A stretch of 64,000 nt of DNA from Monodelphis domestica (Eukaryota; Chordata; Mammalia; Didelphimorphia; Didelphidae): NCBI RefSeq assembly GCF_027887165.1, contig NC_077228.1, positions 181,234,697 to 181,298,696 of the forward strand. Direction: 5' to 3'. The translations under genes and the position numbers were made by a program. Shown piece by piece: positions 13,401 through 22,900 of the stretch (positions are counted from its first letter, which is position 1; the number at the start of each line of letters is the position of its first letter). Under the pieces are notes generated by a model. The model saw only the letters and a list, made by a program, of their open reading frames with translations. It was not told where the DNA came from and did not search any database.

Positions 13401-16400
13401 GAAGGTGTCAAGAATAAAGGTACTGTCTGACTTCCCAGGAGCCACTTGGAGGCTCTGGGGGTCTCAGACCCCAGGGGTCAATCCCAGCTAGGGGTGATAT
13501 CTGGAAAGAGACCTGGTCTGGGAGTTAGAAGACCAGAGTGCTGGTGCTGACCCTGAAAATACCAAGCTCTGTGCTGTTTGGCAAATCATCCAACCTCTCT
13601 AAGTATCAGTTTGCTTATCTTTATGAGGAGTTAGACTAGAAGACCTCAAAGGTTCATTCCCTCTCAAGCAATCTATGATTTTCTAATGATTCTTTACAAA
13701 AAAATTAATGCTATCTTTTAAAGAAATTCCCCAAATTCCCCACTGTATCTCTCTCTGCCCAGAGAGCCCTACGATGTAATAAAGAAATTTCTCTTATGAT
13801 TCTGATCCTGGGGGTATGAGTTGGGGGTCAGTGGTCATGCCTGAGCCCAAGGGAGAGGCCTGGAGGAGAATAGGAACCTTCTATTCCACAGCTGAGTCTG
13901 AGGTGCCCCCTGCCCTGCCCTGGGGAAGGGCCCTGATGAGACAAAGGACTAAGCCTGGGCTACACAATAGCAAGGGAGATGGCAGGAAGGATCAAAATGA
14001 TACAACCTGGTAGATAGAATACAGGACTTGGGGTTATGAAGACCTGAATTCAAATTTTGCCTGCAGACCCTAATGCGATCCAGGAAAAGTAATTTTTAGC
14101 CAATGTTAGCCTCAGTTTCCTCAACTATAACATGGGGATATAATAATAACACCTATCTCACAGAATTATTGCAAGGATCGAGTGAGATAATAATTGTAAA
14201 GTACTTCACAAATCTTAAAGTGCTATTTAAATGCTATTATCATTTTTATAACATCTCCACGATGGACTTTAAATGTAGAATAAAACATACATTTCTGGAC
14301 ATGGCCAGTGTGATACTTTATTTTGCTCATTTGTTATGAAGGTGTTTCTTTTCTTTCTTTTCATTATTCAGTAGGGGGGTGTCAGAAATGGGAAGAAGAG
14401 AAAATAAATGCTTGTTAATTGGGAAAAGAAAGTTAAATTAAAAAAAAATTATTATGACTCTAGCGACTCCTTCAGAAATAATGCCAACCTAAGCCTCTGT
14501 CATCAGCTAGTGGTATGGGAAGAGAGGAAGAAAAGAGGAAACATCAGGTAAAAAAGAAAGAATTTGTTCTCTGTCCCTCTTCAGGCTCCTCTTCTCAGCC
14601 AGATGTCAGGGCCAGCCCCAGCACACCCCATTCCATGGTGGCTGCCTTCGATTATAACCCTCGAGAGAACTCTCCCAATGTGGACGTAGAGGTGAGGAGC
14701 CCGACTGTAGGGTCTTCCCTGCAGAGAGAATGTCCCTGGTTGGGGTTCTCCTGAGGTGGGTGCTCTGGGCACTGCCTTCCCCCCGGGCCATTGGAGCTGA
14801 CCTGGGCATCTTCCTCTACAGGCCGAGCTGTCATTCAAAGCTGGGGATGTCATCACAGTGTTCGGGGCTATGGATGATGATGGCTTCTACTATGTGAGGG
14901 GTGGCAGATAAGGATTTTGTCTCTTTCTGCTCCCTAGTTTCTGGCTCCTTTTGGGTTGGACATGGGCAGGGGGAGGTAGCAAGGAAAGTGTGCATGTGTG
15001 TGTGTAGTGTTTCTTAATTAAAACTAGCTTTAGACTCCTTTTCCTCCAGCTGTAGTTCACTGACTATGGCCAGGGTGATGCTGGCCATAGACCTTGTCCC
15101 CAGGGAACTTGGTGGCACTGGTTAAACAGGAAAGAGGTTTGGGTATAGGGAAAAAGTCTTAGAAATCTACTCTAGTAGGAGGGAGCTCCATCTCTAACCT
15201 CCTTGGTGTCTTTCCCACAGGGAGAGCTGAATGGACAGAGAGGCCTCGTCCCATCCAATTTTCTAGAGGGTGTCATCTCTGGGGAGGACAGGAAGGTAGT
15301 GGGGCCATCTAAGGAAAAGGATCCTGGGGTCCTAATGGCTGAGAGCCAGGTAAGCACACAATGGGTATCAGCCTCCTTTGTTTCCCCATAGATATATGGA
15401 TAGAGACAGTCAAGGGTGGTAAAGGATAGTTGAAGCCCAAGGACTGGTTGGGGCTAAATGGTTGGAGCAGGAAGAGATTAGCTCCAGACCACAATCTGCT
15501 CTCACAGGGTTGAATGATCAGAGCCCAGGATAGTCTAAAGCCTGAATGTTTTCCCCTCTTCCTGGATCTGAGAGCCTGACCCCAACCTCTAGGGCAGAAA
15601 CTCTTGTGCCACACATGGATAAGTGAATTGGCAGACAGGTGCTAAGGAGTCTGGGTAACTGACAAAGTGGGGAGTGAGTCCTTAGATGTTCTGGAGTCAT
15701 CCACGTGGAATTCAGGCTCCCCAGTTTTCTGGAACCACCTATCACTTACCTCCACTTCAGCTCAAGGCCAAAGGTCTTGGAGGCTGGATTAGTGGGTACC
15801 GAAGGTACTGGACAAAGCCAGACAGCCCATTCTGGACTCATATCCCTATGGCAGCTTGGCCTATATAGAGTGGTCTCAGCCTGCTGCCTCTTCTGCTGGG
15901 CTGGCCTTCCCCAGGAGAAGGAACTGGTCAGAGCTTCCCTCTGCATCCTCAGGCCTAAAATGGAGCCCTCTGTGTGAGAGGGAACCTGCTTTAGCCCCCT
16001 GCCCAGCAGGTCCCCACATTCTCCTCCTTACCTCCATCAGGCAACTCCTGCCTTCCGAGGATAGATATTTTAGGGGTATAGACAGGCATAGGGGCACATG
16101 AAGCTGAAGAAGTGGATGAAGGGCATGATGTGCAAATCAGGACCAGCCCAGGGCTGGGTGGGATGGGTCTGTGTGTCTGTCAGTAACCCACCACCTCTGT
16201 TTATTCTCGGCTCTTCAGAGAATGAGGAAGAGAAGAGTCCAGTGCTAGATGGAGATAGATATGTAGAGTGACATGTAAGTGGGGGAACAAGCCCACCCCC
16301 CAATCTCCTACCATTCCATATGCCTTTCCACACATGTAGCCTCCTACCCACTTTTCACCAACTTCTTTTCCCTTTCATCCAAATCAAATAGTTCCCTTCG

Positions 16401-19400
16401 ATTAGTTTTGTGTGTCCACGCCCCAGTCCGCTTATGATTATTAGTAGTAATAGACTATGTAGTATGTGGTACCCCATATTATGTGAGTGATCATATAGTA
16501 TGTTCCCACATCCTGGCTCATAAGTGGTCATAGCATATGGAACTCCATATTGTGTAATTAATCAGATAGTATATCCCATACTATCTCCTATTATGTGACT
16601 AATCATATAGTATATCACATATATGATATATTATGACATCACATCTTAAGAGCATTATGTGATATATGATTCTAGTAGTATAGCAATGTGATAATAATTA
16701 GAATAATCACAAATACCATTAACAGCACCATCATTTCTCCAACCACAAATGCCACTCTTACTAGCATATCATTATAGCATTACAGCCAATGAAAATGATT
16801 ATATTTATTTTATAGCCAACTCTCAACCCTGAGGGAGAGCCTGAACAATTTGGATAGATGTGTAACCTCAAAGGCCCTCAACTTACAAGGTTTACTTCTG
16901 TCCCACCTTGGTCCAGGATTCCACAAGGCATCCCTTCCTTTATTTAAAAAAAAATTCTCTTCCCCTCTAAACATTGATGCCTAATGAATTTTTCCCCTCC
17001 TTCCACCCCTGTCCCCAAATAGAACCCTCCCTGGTAATACAGTTAAACAAAACAAATAAATATGGCCAATTGTGTGACAAATGAAGTCCCCCACCTCTGT
17101 GGCCAAGAGGCAGGAGCCTCGCTGCCCCACTGTCAGTTCTCTTTCATTTCAGTAGGGCGGGCCCTACCTTTCTCTTACTTTCTCTAGCTGTCCTCTACTT
17201 CCCCTCCCCTTACAGAGAAGCAGGAAGGAGAAGAAACAAAGAGCCCCAATGACCCCAAAGCGCTTATCTACCTCTGTAATTGAGAGTTGGCTTTCTAGAG
17301 TACCAAGTCTGAGTTGGGCAACTCAGAGAATCTGGTACTAGCTTCTATTCCATATGCCACACAGTCCAGGGGCCATAATGCCATGGGAGTGTGGGGTGGT
17401 GGGGGGAGTTGGGGCCAGGTCATCTGTGGGGGTGAGCCCGTGTTTGGAATTGTGCTTGGTTTGGGGTGGTGGGTGTAGGTGATGCAAGGAAGGCGCCTGA
17501 GGTGAGATGAAACAATGCGAAGAGGTTTGGAGGAGAGGCCAGTGAAAGTGAGCCTGGGGGCTGATGGGAGCCAGGGTGCTGGTAGGCTGTGCCCAGGGCT
17601 GCAAGCCACTGGGGAATCAAAGGATCTTAGATTCAGAGGTAGAAGGGACCTCGGAGGACGTTTATTCCAACCCCCTCACTTTACGTACAGAGTAGGTAAG
17701 CTAAAGGTGGCATTTAAACCCATTCCTCCTTCAGCATTTTTGCAAAGTTGCATATGAATGTGTTTGTGCCTACCAGATTTGGTACTTCTGTTCTCTCCCT
17801 CTCCATGGTACCCATTATGAATTCTGTGCATCAGGGATGAGGCTAGAGGTACAGGGCTAACATTAGAGAAGAGAGAGGATTTAGAGAGGGAAGTAAACAC
17901 AGTTGAGATATCAATAAAGCTTTAAGTCTCAGAGAACGGAGCTGAGAGTAGGCCTGCCCCCAGGTGGACTGGATTGAATGACCTCATGTAGTTTTTTCCT
18001 CTTGGGAATGGTCCAGTATGGAAATTCCTGGTTATTTCCAAGGCCCCTCAGTTACAGACTTGAGGAGCAAAATAATCCCCCAAACCTGTGCTGAGCTAGT
18101 CATCCTACCTCCTTCGTCTCAGTTCTTTCGGCAAAGGAGAGAAGTTCTTCCTGAAGACTCTTCTGTCATATAGACACTGGAGTCAGGCAGGCAGAGAAGG
18201 AGCCAGTCACATGTCAAATGACTCTTCCCATTTTTAACCAGCTCGGGAACTTCTGTAGGGATTTATGGCAGTGAGCACTCACTCATGAATGGGAAAGATT
18301 GGGATGGCCTGACAGGGAAGTATCTGGTCCCAGGACCAGCTTTGTAAAATATCGGAGCGGGCACGAAAGACTTAGTATCACGGAGGAGAAATCCGAGTCA
18401 GAAGAGGAAGGAAGTTTCTTCCAAGTCACAGAGGAAAGCGGGAGAGACTAGAATGAAGATGCAGGTCTCTTTCCTCCATCCCTCCTGGATTCTTACCTCC
18501 TCTTCAGAGTCAGACTTGGAGTGGGAGAGAGCTGGATGGGAGAATGGAGCACGGGAAAGATTGGGAGGGGAGTCATCATCCCCCCATCCTTCTGTGCTAG
18601 TAGGGTGGGAAGAAAAAGAGGAAGAAGCTTTCGGGGGCTGGGAAGAGGGTGGCAGGGACAGCTAAGGAAAGTCATCTAATTCAGTTTCCATTCTTCTTAT
18701 AACCCCCAGCTCCAGTCTGCCACTGCCCCGGATCTGACTGGACCTCTGCCGTGCCCGTCTCATCCCCCTTCTCTTAGACCTGGGAGCACCCTCGAGGCCA
18801 GGTCAGAGGAGTCGTTGGCTCCAGCCAAGAAGATGAGGGGCCTCATCTCCAAAGGGAAGCACCTCCTTCGAAAATTGGGCTCGGGGAAGAAAGAGTGAAC
18901 ATGGTCATTGGTGCCCAGCAGGCAGAGCCAAGGCGGACCAGCCCCCTGTCTCTCCCGCCCGAGCCTGTCTTTCTCCAGTGATCCTGAAAGAGCCCTCCCA
19001 GCTAACAAGGGACGTTTGCCCAGGGGCCTGTGGGGCAGGACCTGAGGTGGAGCTGGGCTCTTGGTCCTGGAACTGCTTTCTGGACATCACTGGTGCTGTG
19101 ATACCTGGAGGGAAATCAGTTATGGTACTCCCCACCCACCACCACCCCAAGACCTGGGACTCTGGGTGTTTGTGTTTGTGAGGGAAGGAGCAGCTCTCTA
19201 GGCTCTCTCTTAACACCCTTATGTTCCCCCAGGTCCCACGTCTTCCTTCCCTTATGGGGAAAAAAGTTTGCACTGAAGCCTCCCTGTGTTCCTCCCTACC
19301 CCCACCCCTATGGTCCTCCCAGAGGGTGGACAGAACCCCTGTATATATGTACATAAGCAGCCGTGCCTCTGTAGCAACTCTCCAGCTCCATCTTGCTTCC

Positions 19401-19975
19401 TCTGCACAGACCACTCCCCCTCCCAACCCTCTTCCCCCCCCACCCCAAGGAGAAAGGTCATGCCAAAGCGTGTCCCCCACCTCAACCCCTCAAACAGGGC
19501 CACCTCAGCCCCCCATACCACCTGCCAGTCCCCCCCCCTTCAGCAGGCCAAGGGTTGGGGGTTAGAGGTCAGGGGTTGAGTTTGCCTTATTTGCATCATT
19601 AGATTTGATTTCTTTTCTGCACCATCTCTAACCTCTCCAAGGGGAGGTTTGGGCATGGGGTGGGGCAAGGACAGAAGTCTGCACTTATTTTCATACATGC
19701 CATGTTTAGAATGTGACAGGGGCCCCACCCCCAGCATCCCCCCAACTCCTTAGTGTTCTATCCCTTCCTCCATTTGACTCCAGACAGCTAGGTGGGCCTC
19801 TCTGCATGCTTCCTCACATGTGTTGGGAGATTGGTTGGTCGATCACCTCCATGCCCGCCTCCACTACCCCATGCTGTCCCCGGGTCACAGTGAGGGGTGA
19901 ATGTGTGTGTGTATGTGTGTATGAAATTGTTTAAAAAGACATTTTATTATAATAAAGTCTATTTTCACAAAACCG
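2978..19975 (+). CDS. TSPOAP1: TSPOAP1 / RIM-binding protein 1, 3' portion (gene-level entry)
   Basis: Scaffold protein of the RIM-BP family, known to bind the mitochondrial translocator protein TSPO and, at synapses, RIM and voltage-gated calcium channels. Fourteen phase-consistent exons give about 1207 residues: the end of SH3-1 ([12 protein letters not shown]), three fibronectin III domains, a long Ser/Pro/Glu-rich linker with an acidic run, SH3-2 (ALFDYDP ... GYVPCNMV), a proline/basic linker ([11 protein letters not shown]) and SH3-3 (AAFDYNP ... RGLVPSNF). Human TSPOAP1 is 1857 residues, so about the first third is outside the window. Identification rests on close agreement with the remembered human C-terminal third and on the neighbouring MPO and LPO. 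The gene runs towards MPO on the same strand, as in human. All introns look GT-AG; one donor (9460) is weak. RIMBP2 and RIMBP3 are paralogues, but synteny favours TSPOAP1. Confidence 0.93.
4186..4337 (+). CDS. TSPOAP1: TSPOAP1 exon: FN3-3, first half
   Basis: The acceptor is ctcctctag at 4185 and the donor is gtacca at 4338. The exon enters with two bases and exits in phase 0. It encodes [18 protein letters not shown] and the strand residues LLISWLPV and [10 protein letters not shown] typical of a fibronectin III fold. The 398-bp intron to its left holds an antisense MIR-like fragment (about 3990-4120) and a C-run at 4134-4146. Confidence 0.9.
4675..5067 (+). CDS. TSPOAP1: TSPOAP1 exon: FN3-3 second half and Pro-rich linker
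   Basis: 131 codons, phase 0 to phase 0, acceptor accccccag at 4674, donor gtgact. It begins [18 protein letters not shown], completing the third fibronectin III repeat, then becomes rich in Pro and Ser with no fold I can name. The 337-bp intron before it holds no recognisable feature. Confidence 0.9.
5154..6024 (+). repeat. Direct duplication of an intronic block flanking a TSPOAP1 exon
   Basis: Block A (5154-5286) and block B (5891-6024) align along their length at roughly 85-90 percent by eye, sharing for example cctaaaggaccttattgg and aagtcacagaagatgag-like segments. Block A ends 13 bases before the acceptor of the exon at 5300; block B lies in the following intron. Similarity stops at both ends, and the exon itself is not duplicated. 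It looks like a local duplication or two copies of an unrecognised repeat. Confidence 0.8.
5300..5536 (+). CDS. TSPOAP1: TSPOAP1 exon: Glu/Gly/Pro linker
   Basis: 79 codons, phase 0 to phase 0, acceptor ctttttcag at 5299, strong donor GAG|gtgagt. It encodes [15 protein letters not shown], a five- to six-residue Glu run, and an Ala/Pro-rich end ([15 protein letters not shown]). Low-complexity linker without a domain. A 133-bp block just upstream of its acceptor is repeated downstream in the next intron. Confidence 0.87.
6445..6590. repeat. (GA)n simple repeat, imperfect
   Basis: About 145 bases of almost pure purine on the plus strand: GA dinucleotides with scattered GGGA and CAGA interruptions; the longest clean GA run is about 6521-6570. 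It reads open in several frames only because of its composition. Confidence 0.95.
6966..7170 (-). mobile_element. CORE-SINE (Mar-1/Opo-1 type), antisense
   Basis: Starts on this strand as an oligo-T then aaacccttaccttctg, and ends cagctgcccc, the reverse of the marsupial SINE head. Flanked by 13-bp target-site duplications ctcagtgtcttct (6953-6965) and ctcggtgtcttct (7171-7183), with one mismatch. Confidence 0.9.
7670..7849 (+). CDS. TSPOAP1: TSPOAP1 exon: acidic Glu-run linker
   Basis: 60 codons, phase 0, donor AAG|gtaatg. It encodes [16 protein letters not shown], then SSDLSDIQ followed by nine consecutive Glu. The acceptor is a tandem NAGNAG (ccccagcag): use of the first AG (7669) keeps the leading Gln, use of the second (7672) drops it. 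The acidic run follows the human linker in style. Confidence 0.88.
7850..8595 (+). other. TSPOAP1: TSPOAP1 intron
   Basis: No exon or clear repeat recognised. It has G-runs around 8015-8030 and C-runs near 8506 and 8560. The open frame upstream of 8596 is intronic reading through the acceptor. Confidence 0.55.
8596..9459 (+). CDS. TSPOAP1: TSPOAP1 large exon: acidic/Ser-rich linker before SH3-2
   Basis: Acceptor acattcccag at 8595. Encodes [18 protein letters not shown], a Glu/Lys-rich segment, a Pro/Arg/Gly-rich stretch, the motif [16 protein letters not shown] (close to the human linker I recall) and an Arg-rich end ([17 protein letters not shown]). The 3' end is the least certain junction of the gene. 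I chose 9459 (CGG|gtctgt), because human continues KEPLSR then TETGEARG and the next exon starts TPEARELRG. An alternative phase-0 donor is 9438 (CGG|gtgaag). The frame stays open past the donor to a stop at 9535-9537. Confidence 0.82.
9460..10121 (+). other. TSPOAP1: TSPOAP1 intron, GC-rich
   Basis: Several long open frames occur here (for example 9531-9881) because of high GC, but none matches the RIM-BP protein I know. If the intron were retained, the protein would stop 26 codons after 9459 and lose SH3-2 and SH3-3. Confidence 0.6.
10122..10221 (+). CDS. TSPOAP1: TSPOAP1 exon: basic linker
   Basis: Acceptor tcctcctctag at 10121, donor G|gtgagt; phase 0 in, phase 1 out. Encodes [17 protein letters not shown] and [11 protein letters not shown], matching the human segment EARGQDGSGRRGPQK in register. 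Confidence 0.88.
10393..10425. repeat. (TG)n microsatellite
   Basis: About 16 TG units in the short intron just upstream of the SH3-2 exon. Confidence 0.95.
10477..10628 (+). CDS. TSPOAP1: TSPOAP1 exon: SH3-2, first half
   Basis: Acceptor gccccttag at 10476, donor AAG|gtaaga. Encodes [16 protein letters not shown] then the SH3 start [19 protein letters not shown] and [19 protein letters not shown] is the ALYDY-class motif, and the acidic EEELPF loop is typical of RIM-BP SH3 domains that bind RxxPxxP ligands in RIM and calcium channels. Confidence 0.95.
11171..11372 (-). mobile_element. CORE-SINE (Mar-1/Opo-1 type), antisense
   Basis: Oligo-T followed by the reverse of the SINE 3' end (ccttaccttctatcttag), then the reverse core (agtgacttgcccagggtcac) and the reverse head ending cagttgtcccc. 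Confidence 0.88.
11789..11984 (-). mobile_element. CORE-SINE, antisense, with target-site duplication
   Basis: Same SINE architecture as above. The target-site duplication atcatggattc flanks it at 11778-11788 and 11985-11995. It is inserted at the edge of an older R1 repeat. Confidence 0.9.
12758..12926 (+). CDS. TSPOAP1: TSPOAP1 exon: SH3-2, second half
   Basis: Acceptor gtccccag at 12757, donor G|gtaggt; phase 0 in, 1 out. Encodes [31 protein letters not shown] and [10 protein letters not shown], in register with the human SH3-2 (GFYQGEGGGRTGYIPCNMV). The usual final SH3 Asn/Tyr positions are kept as PCNMV. Confidence 0.95.
13300..13371 (+). CDS. TSPOAP1: TSPOAP1 small exon: Pro-rich/basic linker
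   Basis: 72 bp, acceptor gtgtttag at 13299, donor G|gtaggc. Encodes [14 protein letters not shown] and [10 protein letters not shown], a class-type PxxP plus basic patch conserved with human ([11 protein letters not shown]). Confidence 0.92.
13372..14584 (+). other. TSPOAP1: TSPOAP1 intron with MIR-type repeats
   Basis: It holds a sense MIR-like copy (about 13497-13680) and a longer sense SINE with an L2/L3-type tail (about 14000-14250). No further exon seen. Confidence 0.6.
14585..14691 (+). CDS. TSPOAP1: TSPOAP1 exon: start of SH3-3
   Basis: Acceptor ccctcttcag at 14584, donor GAG|gtgagg. Encodes [14 protein letters not shown] then [20 protein letters not shown]. Human has [20 protein letters not shown], so orthology is clear. 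Confidence 0.95.
14822..14893 (+). CDS. TSPOAP1: TSPOAP1 exon: SH3-3 middle
   Basis: 24 codons, phase 0 to 0, acceptor ctctacag at 14821, donor TAT|gtgagg. Encodes [17 protein letters not shown] then DDDGFYY, the RT and n-Src loop region of the SH3 fold. Confidence 0.95.
15221..15349 (+). CDS. TSPOAP1: TSPOAP1 exon: SH3-3 end
   Basis: 43 codons, phase 0 to 0, acceptor tttcccacag at 15220, donor CAG|gtaagc. Encodes [17 protein letters not shown] followed by a linker ending AESQ. Human also reaches AESQ before its last exon, which supports this donor. Confidence 0.95.
15350..18709 (+). other. TSPOAP1: Last TSPOAP1 intron
   Basis: About 3.4 kb. It holds an AT-rich imperfect repeat (about 16440-16680), a LINE 3'-UTR-like antisense fragment (about 16935-17065) and an antisense MIR-like fragment (about 17615-17730). 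A possible alternative exon with acceptor cctcttcag at 18508-18509 cannot be supported. Nothing else recognised. Confidence 0.6.
16440..16680. repeat. AT-rich imperfect repeat (catatagtat-type units)
   Basis: Three loose copies of a unit resembling atgtgagtgatcatatagta start near 16475, 16545 and 16588, with unequal spacing (about 70 and 43 bases). The surrounding bases are also rich in TATATG-type words. Confidence 0.65.
18710..19975 (+). CDS. TSPOAP1: TSPOAP1 terminal exon: basic C-terminal tail and 3' UTR
   Basis: The acceptor aacccccag at 18709 joins in phase 0 to the previous exon. 62 codons follow, then TGA at 18896-18898. The segment has no internal Met-start frame of length, so it is easy to overlook. 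It begins [17 protein letters not shown] and ends with a strongly basic patch ([19 protein letters not shown] then GKKE). The human canonical protein, as I recall it, ends much sooner after AESQ with a short Arg-rich tail. The 3' UTR runs about 1.08 kb to the poly(A) signal at 19951. The basic tail could be a membrane- or RNA-contacting segment, but that is inference. Confidence 0.82.
19951..19956 (+). terminator. TSPOAP1: Poly(A) signal AATAAA of TSPOAP1
   Basis: AATAAA in ttattataataaagtct, followed by a short T-rich stretch. It is the first canonical signal after the stop at 18898 and is preceded by a (TG)-rich segment (19901-19920). Confidence 0.8.
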
Positions 19976-22900
19976 TTACCAGATTCAGCTTGGGGTGGGG
20001 AATGGAGCATGTATTCCCAAGAGGGTTAACTTCTCCCGAAGCCTTTCTCTGGAGCCTCACAGAGGTGACCTTGGGTTCTTGAAGGCCATGTGGCGGAGCA
20101 GGAGCCCATGCTGGTCCTCCCCAGCTAGGAAGGTCTAGGCGATCACCATCAGACAGACGTGGGTTCTCCACCTGAAGGCTAACTCTAGTCAAGTACTGAC
20201 AGGTTCTCATCACCAGGCTGGCTATAGGGCAATACATTTTTCAGCCATAACAATAACGCTTAAAAAAAGACTTTAATAATATCATTTGTTTTTATGTTAC
20301 CTAATTTCCCCCCTATATCTCTCCACCACCATCATGGCTCTTGAAGAGATCTTCTAAATTGCAGTCTGAGTTGGTGGAAGGACTCCTTTCTCTGACAGAA
20401 TTGAAGCCCTTTGAAGTATTTAAATTGGATCAGGGAATTCAAACTCCAGGTGTCTGGACTCTGAACTTTGTTGTCCTGGGTCTGTCTGAAAGAACTGGAT
20501 CTTTCCCCCTGGAACGTGGGAAGGGGTTGAGTAGGAAGCTTTCACTCGGGTCTTTTCCAACCCCCTCCAGTCAATTCTATGATCTGTCCTCAGAGAGAAG
20601 GTGGCACAGCAGCCAGGCTGCAGAGAGCTCGAGAAATGACTAGGAAAGACACTCATGGGGTCAAGAAGGTCCTGGTTGAGGAGACAAGATGACTTGCTGG
20701 GGTACTTATGTTCTTTGGGCTTAGAGATGGAAAAAAAATCAAAGGTTCTTAACCTGGAGACCATTGGTTTGTGGACAGCTTTCAGGGGGTTGGTGAACTT
20801 GGGGAGAAAAATTACACCTTTATTTTCACTAGCCTCTAATTAAAAAATGAGCATTTCCTTTGATTATGCAAAAATATTCTTCTGGGGAGTCCATAGATTT
20901 TGCCAAAGGGGTCCATGACACACACACGTTTAAAAAAAATCCCAAACTAGTCCAGCCACTTTCTTTTCACTTTTAAATTTATTTTTAAAATTCTCATTGA
21001 CATCTTTGGTTCTTATATCATCATTTCTTTTTTCTTCATTGTTTCCAAATATAACCCTTCCCAGCAAGCTATCTTTTGTATCAAAGAATAAAAAGGAAAG
21101 AAGGGAGAAAAAAGCAGTTCAGCAAAGCTAATGACACATCAAAAGAGTCAGACAAGTGTTCCACATGCATAGTTCCTACCACCTCTGCAAATAAATGAGG
21201 ACAGCACATTTTCTGATGTAGTTTTTTTGGGCCAGACTTGGACATTATAATTGCACATATTTTTGTTGTTGTGGATGATGATGATGTTACTTTTCCCCAT
21301 TTTCACTACTGCAGTAATTTTTCAAACCCGTATTTTAAAGATGAGGAAATTGAGTCACGAACAAGTGAAGTCACCTGCTTAGGGTCACAATAGAAAGTAG
21401 CAGAACTAGAATTTGAGTTCAGTCTCCTTACACCTGTTCTTTCCACAAAGTCTGGCAAGATAACTTGCAGCAGGGTGAGACAGTGAGAAAGTAAAAAGAA
21501 GAAAAGAGAGGAAAATTTTGAAAGGTGCTAGAGCCTCAATTTCCCTTTTTGTTCCCTTCTTCCACAGAAGTGGTAGACTCAGTTAAAACTTCTGCTCCCC
21601 CAGCCTCTAGGTGGATGAAATCCCCTCAGGAAGCTGTGTGTAATCCTAACTGAACTCTTCTCCAGGATGGATTTAGAAAGACTCAATGGTGTTGAAATCA
21701 TCTCCAGTGAAAGCTGTTAGCCCAAGAGGTAGATGGGTTGACATCTGTGAAGGAGGAGGAACAAAGGACAGTCAGCCTGGTACTGGCTAATCTCAAATTC
21801 CTGGTGCTCTGGTGGAAAACGACTCTGGAAATTCCAGCATTGCTTTCCAGAAGTCATGTTGTCCAGGGGGAGTGGAGGTGGTGAGAGAAGTTAATCCTTC
21901 CATTGAAGGATCCCTGGTCCTGGAGGCAGATGATCTGGGTTCAAATCCTACCTTTGACTCACCACTGTGTATCCTTAGGCAAGTCACTCAAGCTCCCTGA
22001 CCCTTGGTTTCCTCATTGGTAAAATGAGAATTGGATTTTGTGGCTTCTGAAGTCACTTTCAACTCCGTATCTAAGATTCTCTGACTGGGAAATATATGTG
22101 GTAGAGAGGAATGAGATAAAGGAACTAATAATATGAGTCATAGGTTTTATAGACCTGAGTCAGTCTTCCAGAGCTTTCCCTTTCCATTGTTTTCTTTTCT
22201 TTTTGACATTTTAGAGCCTGAGTCTCCATCTATTTCACCCAGATTGGAAGTTTAGCCGCTACCCATAGTCCTGATCCTATTACTGATTGATTCAGAAATT
22301 TTAACCAGCTCCATTTCCATTCTGGGTCAGTTTGCTCCTCCTTAGGCAGTCTAGGGGATCCCTGTTCTACTTATTGGGGCTCACCATATTTGGGACAGAT
22401 TGAGTATAGATACCTGATCTGTTTTCTCCTGACTGCAGCTTGAGTTCAGGCAATCTACTAGTCTCTGACTCCCCCAGAAGTGGTGATTACAGGTGTGTGT
22501 GACACTATATATGTCTTCCTTATTTTCTAACTTCGTTGCTCCTGATGCCCAACGGTCTGTTCCTTGCTTTCCTGCCTCTGTTGTCATCACTAGATAAACT
22601 TTGTCCTCTACCCTTGCTCATGATGCCCTGCTTTCACATATTCTAAATGGAAGGAATGAAATTGCAAATTCCAGAATTCTGAGTTTTGGAAGTCTGTTCC
22701 AGTGGAAACCAGATTCTACCAAGCTAAAATAGTTTGGTCCTAGAAACAGGTTGCTATCTAAGGAATGCCTGACTAAATGAAACTCAGCAACATTGAGGAA
22801 TATTTATTGGTCAATGATATATGAAGCTCAGCATCAAGTTAAAAATATAATTCTCAGAGAAGACGAGGAAATTCTCTTTTCATCTTTCCATGAAACTTCC

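Noticed and set aside
18453-18665. 70-codon frame after a good acceptor (cctcttcag at 18509), possible alternative last TSPOAP1 exon
   Set aside because: No convincing donor, no match to the RIM-BP protein I know, and the exon at 18710 joins cleanly. It could still be an alternative last exon in phase 0, but the sequence alone does not support it.
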